Assembly (NCBI RefSeq): GCF_023147505.1
Contig: NZ_JAHXPB010000001.1
Coordinates: 248,001-312,000 of the forward strand
DNA: 64,000 nucleotides
Direction: 5' to 3'
Source: Brevundimonas sp. EYE_349
GTDB taxonomy: Bacteria > Pseudomonadota > Alphaproteobacteria > Caulobacterales > Caulobacteraceae
In this document: piece after piece, positions 29,200 to 38,259 of the stretch
Position numbering within the stretch: the stretch's first letter is position 1
Layout of the letters: every line of letters begins with the position of its first letter
Notes under the pieces: model-generated
Told to the model about the DNA's origin: nothing
The model's input: the letters and a program-made list of their open reading frames with translations, nothing else
The model's database searches: none
Made by a program: the position numbers and the translations under genes

Positions 29200-29570
29200 A
29201 AGGTATGCGACCGGTCAGCGACTACATCGGCGCTGCCGCTCTTCTGGACAGCCTGCCACGCGCCCAGTGGCTTCTGGGAGACCGGGGCTACGACGCCGAC
29301 TGGTTCCGGGACGCCTTGCAGGCCAAGGGGATCACGCCGTGCATCCCAGGCCGCAAAACCCGCACCGAACCGATCCGCTACGACAAGCGCCGCTACAAAC
29401 GGCGCAACCGCATTGAGATCATGTTGGCTGCTACGCGCCGCCCTTCGGGTCGGCAGGCTGAAAGACTGGCGACGGGTCGCCACGCGCTATGATCGCTGCC
29501 CGAACGTCTTCCTGTCCGCCATAGCCCTCGCGGCCACCTTCTAGCTATGAGTCCTGAGCCTAAGCTTAGC
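29200..29570 (+). mobile_element. decayed IS5-family (IS427-like) insertion sequence remnant
   Basis: This is the only stretch over 300 bases without an intact gene (29110-29614). It holds the 3' third of an IS5-family transposase gene; the left end and the 5' two thirds are missing. The right end is probably near 29550-29570 (TGAGTCCTGAGCCTAAGC). I could not identify a matching left inverted repeat or target duplication, so the element is immobile. Bases outside the remnant show no further gene. Confidence 0.75.
29205..29544 (+). pseudogene. IS5-family transposase, truncated and frameshifted
   Basis: The frame from 29205 encodes WLLGDRGYDADWFRDALQAK, the second-Asp block of the DDE domain, then RNRIEIM just before the catalytic-Glu block. 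There the frame breaks: a segment of about 25 bases (29426-29450) separates RIEIM from GRLKDWRRVATRYDRCPN, which continues in the next frame to SAIALAATF. Intact relatives read IEIMFGRLKDWRRVATRYD, so the extra bases look inserted. The usual end (ATVIFWL) is also shortened, with a stop in place of the Trp codon. The N-terminal part with the first Asp is absent. Confidence 0.8.
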
Positions 29571-29614
29571 CTTGCGGCATTTAATTGGAATTGAATGACA
29601 GGGATGATCGCCGA

Positions 29615-31027
29615 TCAGAACAGGACAGCGGGGTTCATTATCCGCCTGGGATCAATCGCGAGGCGGATGGCAGCCATTGTTTCGATTTCGAGCGGCGTCT
29701 TGTAGCGTTTGACTTCATCGGTCTTGAGCCGGCCGAGCCCGTGTTCGGCCGAGATCGAGCCGTCGTAGCGCGCGACGACGTCGTGGACGACCTGGGAGCC
29801 TTCCTTCCAGCGCCCGATGAAGGCGGGGATATCCTGACCGACGCCCGGCAGGATGTCGTAGTGCAGATTGCCGTCGCCGACATGGCCGAAGACTGAGATT
29901 CGCGCGCCCGGATGGAAGCGTTCGACGGCGGCGGAGGCTTCGTCGATGAAGTCGGCGATGCGGCTGATGGGGACCGAGACATCGTGTTTCCAGCCGCCGC
30001 CCTCAGGCTTGAGCGCCGCAGAATGTTCTTCGCGCAGACGCCAGAAGGCGGCGCGCTGGGCGTCGTTCTGGGCTAGGGCGGCGTCGTTGATCAGGCCTTG
30101 TTCGAAGGCGGCCTCAAGCAGCCGTTCAAGCTGGGCCTCGGCGCCGCCGGGCGTGCCTGAAGCGATCTCGATCAGGACGTACCATTCGGGGGTCGACTCC
30201 AGCGGTTCCCGGGTGTCGGGGATGGTCTTGAGCACCAGCTCCATGCCAAGGCGCTTCATCAGTTCGAAAGCCTCCACGCCGCCGCCGGTCTCGGCCTTGG
30301 CGCGGGCCAGAAGTTCTACCGAGGCGGCTGCGGTCTCCAGACCGACAATGGCCACCGCGCGCGACCGCATGATGGGAAACAGCTTCAGTGTGGCGGCTGT
30401 GACCACGCCCAATGTGCCCTCCGCGCCGATAAAAAGATGTTTGAGATCATAGCCGGTGTTGTCCTTGCGCAGCCGCTTCAGGCCGTTGAAGACCTCGCCA
30501 TTTGGCATGACGGCTTCGACCCCCAGCACCAGATCGCGCATCATGCCGTAGCGCAGAACCTGGGTGCCGCCCGCATTGGTCGAGATCACGCCGCCGATGG
30601 TTGCCGATCCCTCGGCCGCCAGGCTGAGCGGAAAATAGCGGCCCGCCGCCGTCGCCGCCTGTTGCGCCTCCAACAGGGTCAGACCGGCCTCGACCGTCAT
30701 GGCGTCGTCCAGCGGGGTGACGTCGCGGATGGCGCGCAACTTCTTCAGCGACAGCAGGACTTCGCCGAAGGGAATCTGGCCGCCGACCAGGCCGGTGCCG
30801 CCGCCCTGGGGGGTGATGGCGACGCCCTCGCGCGCGCAGATGGCCACGGCGCGGGCGACCTCCTCCGTCGAACGCGGGGTCAGCAGGATCGGCGTGTTCC
30901 CGGTCCAGCGATTGCGCCATTCGGTCAGGAAGGGCGCGACGACGTCGGGGTCCTGGGTCCAGCCGCCGGAACCCAGGGCGGCCTTCAGGTCGTCGAGGAC
31001 GGCGGATGAGGGGGCGGTCATGCTCAT
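29615..31027 (-). CDS. FAD-linked oxidase (GlcD/D-lactate or D-2-hydroxyglutarate dehydrogenase type)
   Basis: A 470-residue flavoenzyme of the VAO/PCMH family oxidising D-2-hydroxy acids. The FAD-binding block is ITPQGGGTGLVGGQIPFGEV with EGSATIGGVISTNAGGTQVL; the C-terminal substrate domain contains the metal-binding SVFGHVGDGNLHYDILPG and SAEHGLGRLKTDEVKRYK, common to D-lactate and D-2-hydroxyglutarate dehydrogenases. The precise substrate cannot be fixed. An alternative ATG lies 6 bases into the gene. Confidence 0.9.
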   Translation of the reverse strand: MSMTAPSSAVLDDLKAALGSGGWTQDPDVVAPFLTEWRNRWTGNTPILLTPRSTEEVARAVAICAREGVAITPQGGGTGLVGGQIPFGEVLLSLKKLRAIRDVTPLDDAMTVEAGLTLLEAQQAATAAGRYFPLSLAAEGSATIGGVISTNAGGTQVLRYGMMRDLVLGVEAVMPNGEVFNGLKRLRKDNTGYDLKHLFIGAEGTLGVVTAATLKLFPIMRSRAVAIVGLETAAASVELLARAKAETGGGVEAFELMKRLGMELVLKTIPDTREPLESTPEWYVLIEIASGTPGGAEAQLERLLEAAFEQGLINDAALAQNDAQRAAFWRLREEHSAALKPEGGGWKHDVSVPISRIADFIDEASAAVERFHPGARISVFGHVGDGNLHYDILPGVGQDIPAFIGRWKEGSQVVHDVVARYDGSISAEHGLGRLKTDEVKRYKTPLEIETMAAIRLAIDPRRIMNPAVLF

Positions 31028-31075
31028 GCCTCCTTGTGTCAGGCGTCGCCGTGCGTTGGAAGGGCCGCGATGGCG

Positions 31076-33172
31076 TCAGACGTCCAGTTCTTCCTTCACG
31101 AACTGCGCGTTTTCCTGAATGAACTGGAAGCGGGCGTCGGCGCGCTTGCCCATAAGCCGTTCGACCAGATCCTCGACGCTGGATTCCGCGTCGGGAACGG
31201 TGATGCGCGCCAGGGTCCGCTTCTTCGGGTCCATGGTGGTTTCCTTCAGCTGGGACGCCATCATTTCCCCTAGGCCTTTGAAGCGGCCGATCTCGGTCTT
31301 CTTGCCCTTGAAGACGGTGGCCAGCAGTTCATCGCGGTGGGCGTCATCGCGGGCGTATTCGCTCAGGGGGCCGGCGGATATCCGATAGAGCGGCGGCAGG
31401 GCCATGAAGACGCGGCCTTGACGGATTGTCTCGGGCATGACGCGATAGAAGAAGGTGATCAGCAGGGCGGCGATGTGGGCGCCGTCCACGTCGGCGTCGG
31501 TCATGATGACGATCCGCTCATAGCGCAGGTCATCGATGTTGAAGCGATTGCCGGGCTGGACGCCCAGGGCCAGGGCCAGATCGGACAGTTCGACGTTCTG
31601 GCGCAGCTTGTCGGCGGTGGCCGAGGCGACGTTCAGGATTTTGCCGCGCAGCGGCAGGATGGCCTGGGTCGTGCGGTCGCGCGCCTGTTTGGCCGAGCCG
31701 CCGGCCGAATCGCCTTCGACGATGAACAGTTCGGTGCCTTCGGCGGCCTGACGGCTGCAGTCCGACAGCTTGCCCGGCAGGCGCAGCTTGCGGGTGGCGG
31801 CGGCGCGCTGGACCTCCTTGTCCTTGCGACGGCGCAGGCGGTCCTCGGCGCGGTCCACGACGAAACCCAGTAGGGCGTTGGCCTGTTTGGGGCTTTCGGT
31901 CAGCCAGTGGTCCAGCGGGTCGCGCAGAAGCTGCTCCACCAGACGCGCGCCTTCGGGCGAGGACAGGCGGTCCTTGGTCTGACCCTGGAACTCGGGATTT
32001 CTGATGAAGACGCTGATCAGGGCGCCGGCGTTGGCGATGACGTCTTCGGCGGTGATGATGCCTGCGCGCTTCTCGTTGGTCAGCTCGCCATAGGCCTTTA
32101 GGCCCTTGACCAGGGCGGCGCGGAAGCCCGCCTCGTGCGTGCCGCCATCCGGCGTCGAGACGGTGTTGCAGTAGGACTGGATGAAGCCGTCAGACTCACC
32201 GAAACCGATGGGCGACCAGGTGACGGCCCATTCAAAGGCGCCGGCCTCGCCCTGACGTTCGGCGCGGCCGGCGAAAGTGGGGGTGACGGTCTCAAGCTGG
32301 CCGATGCGGTCGGTCAGGGCGTCGGCCAGACCACCGGGGAAGTGAAGCAGGGCCTGGGCCGGGGTGGCGTCGGTGATCCGGTCCGGCGCGCAGGTCCATT
32401 TGATCTCGACGCCGCGGAACAGATAGGCCTTGGACCGCGCCATGCGGAACAGGCGGGCGGGCTTGAAGGCCGCGCCCATGCCGAAGATTTCGTCGTCCGG
32501 CTTGAACCGGATCAGGGTGCCCTTCTTCTTCGACGGCTGGACCTGCAGGATGGGACCAAGGACGTGGCCGCGCGAGAAGGACTGCTTCCACTCAAACCCG
32601 TCGCGCCAGACGGTGACGTCCAGATGTTCCGACAGGGCGTTCACGACAGAAACGCCGACGCCGTGCAGACCGCCAGAGGTTTCATAGGCCTTGCCCGAAA
32701 ACTTGCCGCCCGAGTGGAGGACTGTCATCACCACCTCCAGCGCCGACTTGCCGGGATGTTTCGGGTGGGGATCGACCGGAATGCCGCGCCCGTCGTCGCG
32801 CACCGACAGATAGCCCTCGGCGTCCAGGTCTACGGTGATCAGTTTGGCGTGGCGGGCCACGGCCTCGTCCATCGCATTATCGAGGACTTCGGCGAACAGA
32901 TGGTGCAGAGCGCGTTCGTCGGTGCCGCCGATATACATGCCGGGGCGTTTGCGGACGGGTTCCAGCCCCTCCAGCACTTCGATCGACGAAGCGGAATAGC
33001 CGGTGGCGGCCGCCGTAGTCGCCGTGGCTTGAACAGCGGGCGGCGCAGGCGTGGGGACCACCGCGGGCGCAGTCTGAGGCTGCATCGCCGCAGCGGGCTG
33101 CGACGCCTTTTGAGGCGGCTCGGGTTTGCGAGCTTCGGGTTCGTCGTCAAAAGCGAAGAGGTCGGCGGCCAT
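31076..33172 (-). CDS. parE: DNA topoisomerase IV subunit B
   Basis: A 698-residue type II topoisomerase ATPase subunit; with ParC it unlinks daughter chromosomes. The GHKL ATPase domain carries [20 protein letters not shown] and [20 protein letters not shown], then [20 protein letters not shown]; the TOPRIM domain has [20 protein letters not shown] and [20 protein letters not shown]. ParE is preferred over GyrB because of the compact length without the GyrB insert. The first 60 or so residues form a Pro/Ala/Gln-rich extension before the conserved [15 protein letters not shown]. The start overlaps the upstream gene by 26 bases. Confidence 0.93.
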   Translation of the reverse strand: MAADLFAFDDEPEARKPEPPQKASQPAAAMQPQTAPAVVPTPAPPAVQATATTAAATGYSASSIEVLEGLEPVRKRPGMYIGGTDERALHHLFAEVLDNAMDEAVARHAKLITVDLDAEGYLSVRDDGRGIPVDPHPKHPGKSALEVVMTVLHSGGKFSGKAYETSGGLHGVGVSVVNALSEHLDVTVWRDGFEWKQSFSRGHVLGPILQVQPSKKKGTLIRFKPDDEIFGMGAAFKPARLFRMARSKAYLFRGVEIKWTCAPDRITDATPAQALLHFPGGLADALTDRIGQLETVTPTFAGRAERQGEAGAFEWAVTWSPIGFGESDGFIQSYCNTVSTPDGGTHEAGFRAALVKGLKAYGELTNEKRAGIITAEDVIANAGALISVFIRNPEFQGQTKDRLSSPEGARLVEQLLRDPLDHWLTESPKQANALLGFVVDRAEDRLRRRKDKEVQRAAATRKLRLPGKLSDCSRQAAEGTELFIVEGDSAGGSAKQARDRTTQAILPLRGKILNVASATADKLRQNVELSDLALALGVQPGNRFNIDDLRYERIVIMTDADVDGAHIAALLITFFYRVMPETIRQGRVFMALPPLYRISAGPLSEYARDDAHRDELLATVFKGKKTEIGRFKGLGEMMASQLKETTMDPKKRTLARITVPDAESSVEDLVERLMGKRADARFQFIQENAQFVKEELDV

Positions 33173-34493
33173 TCACATAGTCTGAGGCGATTCGGGGCCG
33201 GTTCTGGTAGGCCCGCAAAGCCGGTCGAGCAAGCGGCGCGCGCACGGGCGGCGGATCGAAGGTTACGGCGCGCGTCAGAATGGCCAGCATCAGCGACCAA
33301 GGCAGGCTGGCGTGGTTCAGCAGCACGCTTTCCGACAGGCTGAGCGCGATAAAGACCGACAGATAGCCGACGCTCCAATAGCCTTCGCGCGCGCCCAGGC
33401 CGTTGGTGCGGGCCAGGATCATGACGACGGCGATGACGATCAGGGCCCCGACTGCTATCGCGCCGGGCCAGCCCAACTGGACCAGAAGGTCGATCCAGCC
33501 ATTGTGGGCGCTGGGTACGGGCCACTGGGTCTGGATGCGGATTTCGCGCGCCGGGACCGAGTCCACGCCCCAGAAGGCGCTGAAGCCGTATCCGGTCCAG
33601 GGGCGTTCGGCCACCTTGCGCATAAGGGCCTCCCAGATCAGGGTTCGTCCGGTCAGGGAAGGGTCCTTTCCCAGGGCCTGGAGGATGGAGGCCGAGGCGA
33701 CGTGCCACGCCCAGCCGCCGCCGACAATCCCGACCACAGCGGCCCACAAGGAGACGATAGTCACGGCCGCGCCCCCCTGCTTCAAGACCCACCAACCGCC
33801 CACCATGCCGACGCCGATCATCAGGCACAGCAGGGACGTCTTGGACTGGGTCGCCAAGACCAGCAGGGTCGTCAGGGCCAGCGTCAGCAACGCGGCCCAG
33901 GGCTTGCGTCCGTTGGCGGCGATCTGGTCGGCCGCCAGACAGGCCGCCGCCGAAACGGAGCCGACGACCATGACCAGGCCCATCTGGTTCTTCTCGTACC
34001 ACAGGCCGCGCCAGAGACCGGCGTTGTCGAACTGGTGCACGCCCACCTTTGGATAGGCGAACACCATGATCAGACTGCCCACCGCCATCACCAGACAGGT
34101 GTGCATCAGGACGCGCGGCAGGGCGGCGCCGCGAAACACGGCCCCCAGATAGACGGCGAAGGCGCTGTTGATCGCCATGGCGATGACGCGGCGATCCGTG
34201 ACCTCTGGATCGATCGACCAGTATTGAGAGACGTAGGCCAGGGCGACCAAGGCGCCGACCATCAACCAGGCAGGCCAGGCGCGGATCGCCTTGTCGAAGC
34301 GGAAGACCAGAAGGCCGGCCGTGACGGCGTAAACCGGCAGCCAGATCAGTCGCAGCACCGGCGTCTCGGCCTGGTCCGGCGCGATCACAGGCGCGATCAA
34401 GGCGCCCGTAAGCATGAAGACGACGAAGCCTGCGGCCAGCTGCTCCCACAGCGGCGGCGAATCATTCGGGACCTGGGCTGGCGATGCGCGCAC
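33147..34493 (-). CDS. O-antigen ligase/polymerase family membrane protein (first copy)
   Basis: A 448-residue protein with about ten to twelve membrane segments and the Wzy_C/O-antigen-ligase layout: a large periplasmic loop near residues 290-330 (LTGRTLIWEALMRKVAERPW and TGYGFSAFWGV) with nearby VPSAHNGWIDLLVQLGW, whose His is the conserved functional residue of the family. Family members ligate O-antigen to lipid A-core or polymerise repeat units. It stands away from other polysaccharide genes, which may favour a ligase role; this is inference. It overlaps parE by 26 bases. Confidence 0.82.
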   Translation of the reverse strand: MRASPAQVPNDSPPLWEQLAAGFVVFMLTGALIAPVIAPDQAETPVLRLIWLPVYAVTAGLLVFRFDKAIRAWPAWLMVGALVALAYVSQYWSIDPEVTDRRVIAMAINSAFAVYLGAVFRGAALPRVLMHTCLVMAVGSLIMVFAYPKVGVHQFDNAGLWRGLWYEKNQMGLVMVVGSVSAAACLAADQIAANGRKPWAALLTLALTTLLVLATQSKTSLLCLMIGVGMVGGWWVLKQGGAAVTIVSLWAAVVGIVGGGWAWHVASASILQALGKDPSLTGRTLIWEALMRKVAERPWTGYGFSAFWGVDSVPAREIRIQTQWPVPSAHNGWIDLLVQLGWPGAIAVGALIVIAVVMILARTNGLGAREGYWSVGYLSVFIALSLSESVLLNHASLPWSLMLAILTRAVTFDPPPVRAPLARPALRAYQNRPRIASDYVNGRRPLRF

Positions 34494-34516
34494 GAACGGA
34501 CAGTCCGTTGTCGCGC

Positions 34517-35695
34517 TTAAGGAAGGGTGAGCGCGGCGCGGAAGGCGCCCAGGCCGACCTCCAGATCGGCGATCAGGTCGGCCGGGTCCTCCAGCCCGAT
34601 GTGCAGCCGGATCAGTTCACCCTCAAGCTTCGGAGGATGGGCGCGATAGGCCATCTGGTGCGTCTCATGCGTGATCAGGCTTTCGAACCCACCCCAGGAA
34701 TAGCCCAGGCCGAACAGGGTCAAGGCGTCCAGAAAGGCCTCGCCCGCCGCCGGGTCGCCGCCCTTCATCACCACGCTCATCAGGGAGGCGGCGCCGGTGA
34801 AGTCGCGGGTCCAGAGGTCATGACCGGCCGCGCCGGGCAGGGGCGGATAGAGAACGCGCGAAATCTCGGGGCGGGCCTGAAGCCACTCGGCGACCCTCAG
34901 GGCCGAACGCGCCTGTTCGGCATAGCGCAGCGGGAGGGTGCGAAGGCCCCTTAGCGCCAGCCAGGCGTCGTCGGGCGAGACGTGCCAGCCCAGATCCTCG
35001 ATGGCGTCGGCGATGGCGCGGCGGCAGGCGGGGGCGTTGACGGCGATGCCGCCCATCAAGACGTCGGAATGGCCGCCGACATATTTCGTCACGGCCTGGA
35101 CGCTGACATCGACGCCCTGGGCGAGGGGACGATAGGCCAGGCCCGCCGCCCAGGTGTTGTCCATGATGGTCAGCACGCCCCGCGCGCGACAGCTAGCCGC
35201 CACCGCCGCCGCATCGACCATGTCAAAGGTCAGGGACGCGGGCGATTCCATCAGCACAAGGCGCGTCCGGTCGCCCACCGCCGCGATTATGGTCGCCGCA
35301 TCGGCGTCGGCCGGAAGGAAGCGGGTCGTGACGTCGCGCGCGGCCTGATAGCGGCTGAGGAAACGTCGCGTGGGGCCATAGAGGGCGTCGGTCGTCACCA
35401 CCTCGTCGCCGGGTCGCAACAGGGCTAGAAGCGGAACGGTGACCGCCGCCAGACCCGAAGGGACCAGAAAGGCTTCGTCGGCGCCTTCAAGGTCGGCCAG
35501 GGCGCGACGCAGCTGACGCGCCGCGTTGGTTCCCGACAGGCCGTAGGTCGGACCTTCCGTTTCGTCGCGCATGACGGCGGCGGCGTCGCTGAGCATTGTT
35601 GAGGCGCGTTCCAGCGGCGGATTGACGGGGCGGCGGCCCTCACCCCGGCGCGTGGCGGAGGCGATCAGGCGGGTGCGGTCCGAATGCGTCGGCAT
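34517..35695 (-). CDS. metC: cystathionine beta-lyase
   Basis: A 392-residue PLP enzyme of the Cys/Met metabolism family that splits cystathionine to homocysteine, pyruvate and ammonia. The PLP lysine is in VQAVTKYVGGHSDVLMGGIA; the cofactor-binding region includes GLAAVTVPLLALLRPGDEVV and LTIMDNTWAAGLAYRPLAQG, and GYSWGGFESLITHETHQ near the C-terminus is typical of the alphaproteobacterial MetC group. The ATG at 35695 is the only good start. It is divergent from the binding-protein gene; I found no convincing SAM riboswitch in the 78 bases between. Confidence 0.92.
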   Translation of the reverse strand: MPTHSDRTRLIASATRRGEGRRPVNPPLERASTMLSDAAAVMRDETEGPTYGLSGTNAARQLRRALADLEGADEAFLVPSGLAAVTVPLLALLRPGDEVVTTDALYGPTRRFLSRYQAARDVTTRFLPADADAATIIAAVGDRTRLVLMESPASLTFDMVDAAAVAASCRARGVLTIMDNTWAAGLAYRPLAQGVDVSVQAVTKYVGGHSDVLMGGIAVNAPACRRAIADAIEDLGWHVSPDDAWLALRGLRTLPLRYAEQARSALRVAEWLQARPEISRVLYPPLPGAAGHDLWTRDFTGAASLMSVVMKGGDPAAGEAFLDALTLFGLGYSWGGFESLITHETHQMAYRAHPPKLEGELIRLHIGLEDPADLIADLEVGLGAFRAALTLP

Positions 35696-35773
35696 GGGGA
35701 ATCCATGGTTGCGGTTCAGGGCCTAAAGGCCTCTAAAGCCTGCATGGGCGCAAGCGGCGAGGGACCAAACGCG

Positions 35774-36865
35774 ATGCGGTGCTGGATGATCGGGACGATG
35801 GCCGTGGTGCTGCTGGCCGCCGGCTGTGGACGCCAGGATGCGTCGCCCGCCGCCCCCGAAACCGCCGCGGCGCCTTCAGCGAGCGGCCCCGCCGCCCTGC
35901 CTGAAAGCCCGACCGTGAAGGCGATCAAGCGTCGCGGGCGACTGAACTGCGGCGTTCACCAGGGGCTGGTCGGCTTCGCCTATACCGACAATCGGGGCCA
36001 GTGGCGTGGGTTCGACGTGGACTTCTGCCGCGCGACGGCTGCGGCGGTGCTGGGCGACGCTAATGCAGTGCGGTTCGTGCCGCTGTCGGCCGCCGACCGG
36101 TTCGCCGCCCTGAACGACGGGCGGATCGACGTGCTGTGGCGTAACTCGTCATGGACGATGACCCGTGACGCGGGGGAGGGCTTTGTCTTCGCGGGCGTCA
36201 ACTATTACGACGGTCAGGGTTTCCTGGTCCGGCGCTCGCTGAAGCTGAACAGCGCGACGGAGCTGACGGGGGCGCGAGTTTGCGTTCAGTCCGGTTCGAC
36301 CTCCCAAGCCAACGCCGCCGACTATTTCGGATCGCGCGGCATCGAATACCGGCCTGTGGTCTTCGATACCGAAGAGGCGGCGCGCGACGCCTACAACCGC
36401 GAGGATTGCGACGCCTTCAGCGCGGATATCTCGGCTCTGGCCGCGGCGCGTACAGTGCTGAGCAACCCCACCGAACATGTGATCCTGTCGGACGTGGCGT
36501 CCAAGGAGCCGCTGGGGCCGGTGCTAAAGGTAGGCGACGAGCGCTGGGCCGCGACCGTGCGATGGACGCTGAACGCCTTGATGCTGGCTGAGGAACTGGG
36601 CGTGACGCGCGAGGGCGCCGACGACCTGGCCAAGACCGCGAGCGACCCGCGTGTGCGGCGATTGCTGGGCGCGGAGGGCGATTTCGGCCCGATGTTGGGG
36701 CTGTCCAAGGCCTGGGCCAGGGATGCGGTCTCGGCGGTTGGGAACTATGGCGAGATCTTCGAGCGGAATCTGGGTTCGCAATCGGCGCTCGACCTGGACC
36801 GCGGTTTGAACGCACAATGGAACGCGCGTCCAGCCGGCTTGATCTATGGGCTGCCGATCCGATAA
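35774..36865 (+). CDS. amino-acid ABC-type substrate-binding lipoprotein (AapJ-like)
   Basis: A 363-residue periplasmic binding protein of the general L-amino-acid (AapJ) group. It starts MRCWMIGTMAVVLLAAGCGR with an LAAGC lipobox, so it is probably a lipoprotein. Family blocks include KRRGRLNCGVHQGLVGFAYT, WRGFDVDFCRATAAAVLGDA and VDVLWRNSSWTMTRDAGEGF (the last as IDVLWRNSSWTMTRDAGEGF). The start at 35774 is chosen for this signal; the frame opens 30 codons earlier. No ABC permease or ATPase gene follows; a secondary symporter gene does, 33 bases downstream. Confidence 0.87.
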   Translation: MRCWMIGTMAVVLLAAGCGRQDASPAAPETAAAPSASGPAALPESPTVKAIKRRGRLNCGVHQGLVGFAYTDNRGQWRGFDVDFCRATAAAVLGDANAVRFVPLSAADRFAALNDGRIDVLWRNSSWTMTRDAGEGFVFAGVNYYDGQGFLVRRSLKLNSATELTGARVCVQSGSTSQANAADYFGSRGIEYRPVVFDTEEAARDAYNREDCDAFSADISALAAARTVLSNPTEHVILSDVASKEPLGPVLKVGDERWAATVRWTLNALMLAEELGVTREGADDLAKTASDPRVRRLLGAEGDFGPMLGLSKAWARDAVSAVGNYGEIFERNLGSQSALDLDRGLNAQWNARPAGLIYGLPIR

Positions 36866-36898
36866 GCGCCGAAAGCAGCATTGCTTCCTGGGGGAAAT

Positions 36899-38254
36899 AT
36901 GACCGAGACGAAACGCGGCCTCGCGCTGCATTGGCTGATGCTGATCGGCTTTTCCGTGGGATTGGTCGGGGGGCTTTTGGTCAATCTGGCCGTCGGCGCC
37001 GATACGGCTTGGGTCGTCTGGCTGACGGACAATGTGACTGGACCGATCGGTCAGATATTCCTGCGCCTGCTGTTCATGATGGTGATCCCGCTGCTGTTCT
37101 CGGCCCTTGTGGTCGGGGTGGCCGAGATGGGCGACCTCAGCGCCCTGGGCCGCGCGGGCATCAAGACCCTGTTGCTGACCATCGTGGTGTCCAGCATCGC
37201 CGTGGTCATCGGCCTGGTGATGGTCAATGTCTTCCAGCCCGGTCGCGGGGTCGATCCGGCGGTGGCGCAGCAACTGCTGGCCCAGGGCAAGGACGGGGCG
37301 GCCAGCATCGTTCAGACCGGTCGCGACAGTTCGATCCAGCTGGGCGACTTCTTCCTGGACCTTGTGCCGTCCAATGCGGTCACCGCGGCGGCGGAGAACG
37401 CCATCCTGCCGCTGATGGTCTTCGCCCTGTTCTTCGGCATCGGCCTGGTCATGGCCAAGAGCCCGGCGACGGATCGGCTGCAGGAGGTGATCCAGGGGAT
37501 TTTCGAGGTCTCCATGACCCTGATCAACCTGTTCATCAAACTGGCTCCGCTGGCCATCGCATGCCTGATGTTCAACCTGGCGGCCCTGTTCGGGTGGGAT
37601 CTGCTGGTCCGGCTGGCGGCCTTCGTCGGCGTCGCCGTAGGTGCGATGGCGATCCATATGTTCGTGGTCTATCCGCTGGTGATCTGGCTGCTGGCCGGGC
37701 GTTCGCCTATCGCCTTCTTCAAGGGCGTGCGCGAACCGATGGTGGTGGCCTTCTCGACCGCCTCATCCAACGCCTCGCTGCCCGTGTCGCTGAAGGCGGC
37801 GGAGGAGCAGCTGAAGCTGCCGCGCAAGATCGCCCGCTTCGTCCTGACCGTGGGCGCCACCGCCAACCAGAACGGCACGGCCCTGTTCGAGGGGGTGACG
37901 GTGCTGTTCCTGGCCCAGTTCTTCGGCATCGACCTGACGATCACCCAGCAGGTGGTGGTGATGCTGGTCTGCATTCTAGGCGGCGTAGGGACGGCGGGCG
38001 TGCCGGCCGGCTCCCTGCCGGTGGTGGCCATGATCCTGGTGATGGTGAAGGTGCCGCCCGAAGGCATCGGCCTTATCCTGGGCGTGGACCGTTTCCTGGA
38101 CATGTGCCGCACCACGCTGAACGTGACCGGCGATCTGGTGCTGGCGACCGTTGTGTCGCGCGGCGAGGTCGATACCTCGGACGCACAAGACCTGAACGCA
38201 GCGGAGGGCCTGCCTGGCGCGGCTCGACGCGGCCTGACACACGAAACGGCCTGA
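36899..38254 (+). CDS. dicarboxylate/amino acid:cation symporter (DAACS family)
   Basis: A 451-residue secondary transporter of the GltP/DctA/excitatory-amino-acid-transporter fold. The re-entrant loop 1 serine-rich motif is STASSNASLPVSLKAAEEQL, TM7 has VGATANQNGTALFEGVTVLF (the NMDGT-equivalent cation site appears as NQNGTA), and loop 2/TM8 contain LGGVGTAGVPAGSLPV and VDRFLDMCRTTLNVTGDL. Substrate is probably glutamate, aspartate or C4-dicarboxylate. The ATG at 36899 follows GGGGGAA; a TTG 18 bases upstream is less likely. It probably shares a transcript with the binding-protein gene. Confidence 0.93.
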   Translation: MTETKRGLALHWLMLIGFSVGLVGGLLVNLAVGADTAWVVWLTDNVTGPIGQIFLRLLFMMVIPLLFSALVVGVAEMGDLSALGRAGIKTLLLTIVVSSIAVVIGLVMVNVFQPGRGVDPAVAQQLLAQGKDGAASIVQTGRDSSIQLGDFFLDLVPSNAVTAAAENAILPLMVFALFFGIGLVMAKSPATDRLQEVIQGIFEVSMTLINLFIKLAPLAIACLMFNLAALFGWDLLVRLAAFVGVAVGAMAIHMFVVYPLVIWLLAGRSPIAFFKGVREPMVVAFSTASSNASLPVSLKAAEEQLKLPRKIARFVLTVGATANQNGTALFEGVTVLFLAQFFGIDLTITQQVVVMLVCILGGVGTAGVPAGSLPVVAMILVMVKVPPEGIGLILGVDRFLDMCRTTLNVTGDLVLATVVSRGEVDTSDAQDLNAAEGLPGAARRGLTHETA

Positions 38255-38259
38255 AGGGA

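Noticed and set aside
35696..35773. Possible SAM-II riboswitch ahead of metC
   Set aside because: The 78-base gap has short repeats (CTTTAGAGGCCTTTAGGCC on the minus strand), but I could not match the conserved pseudoknot pattern.
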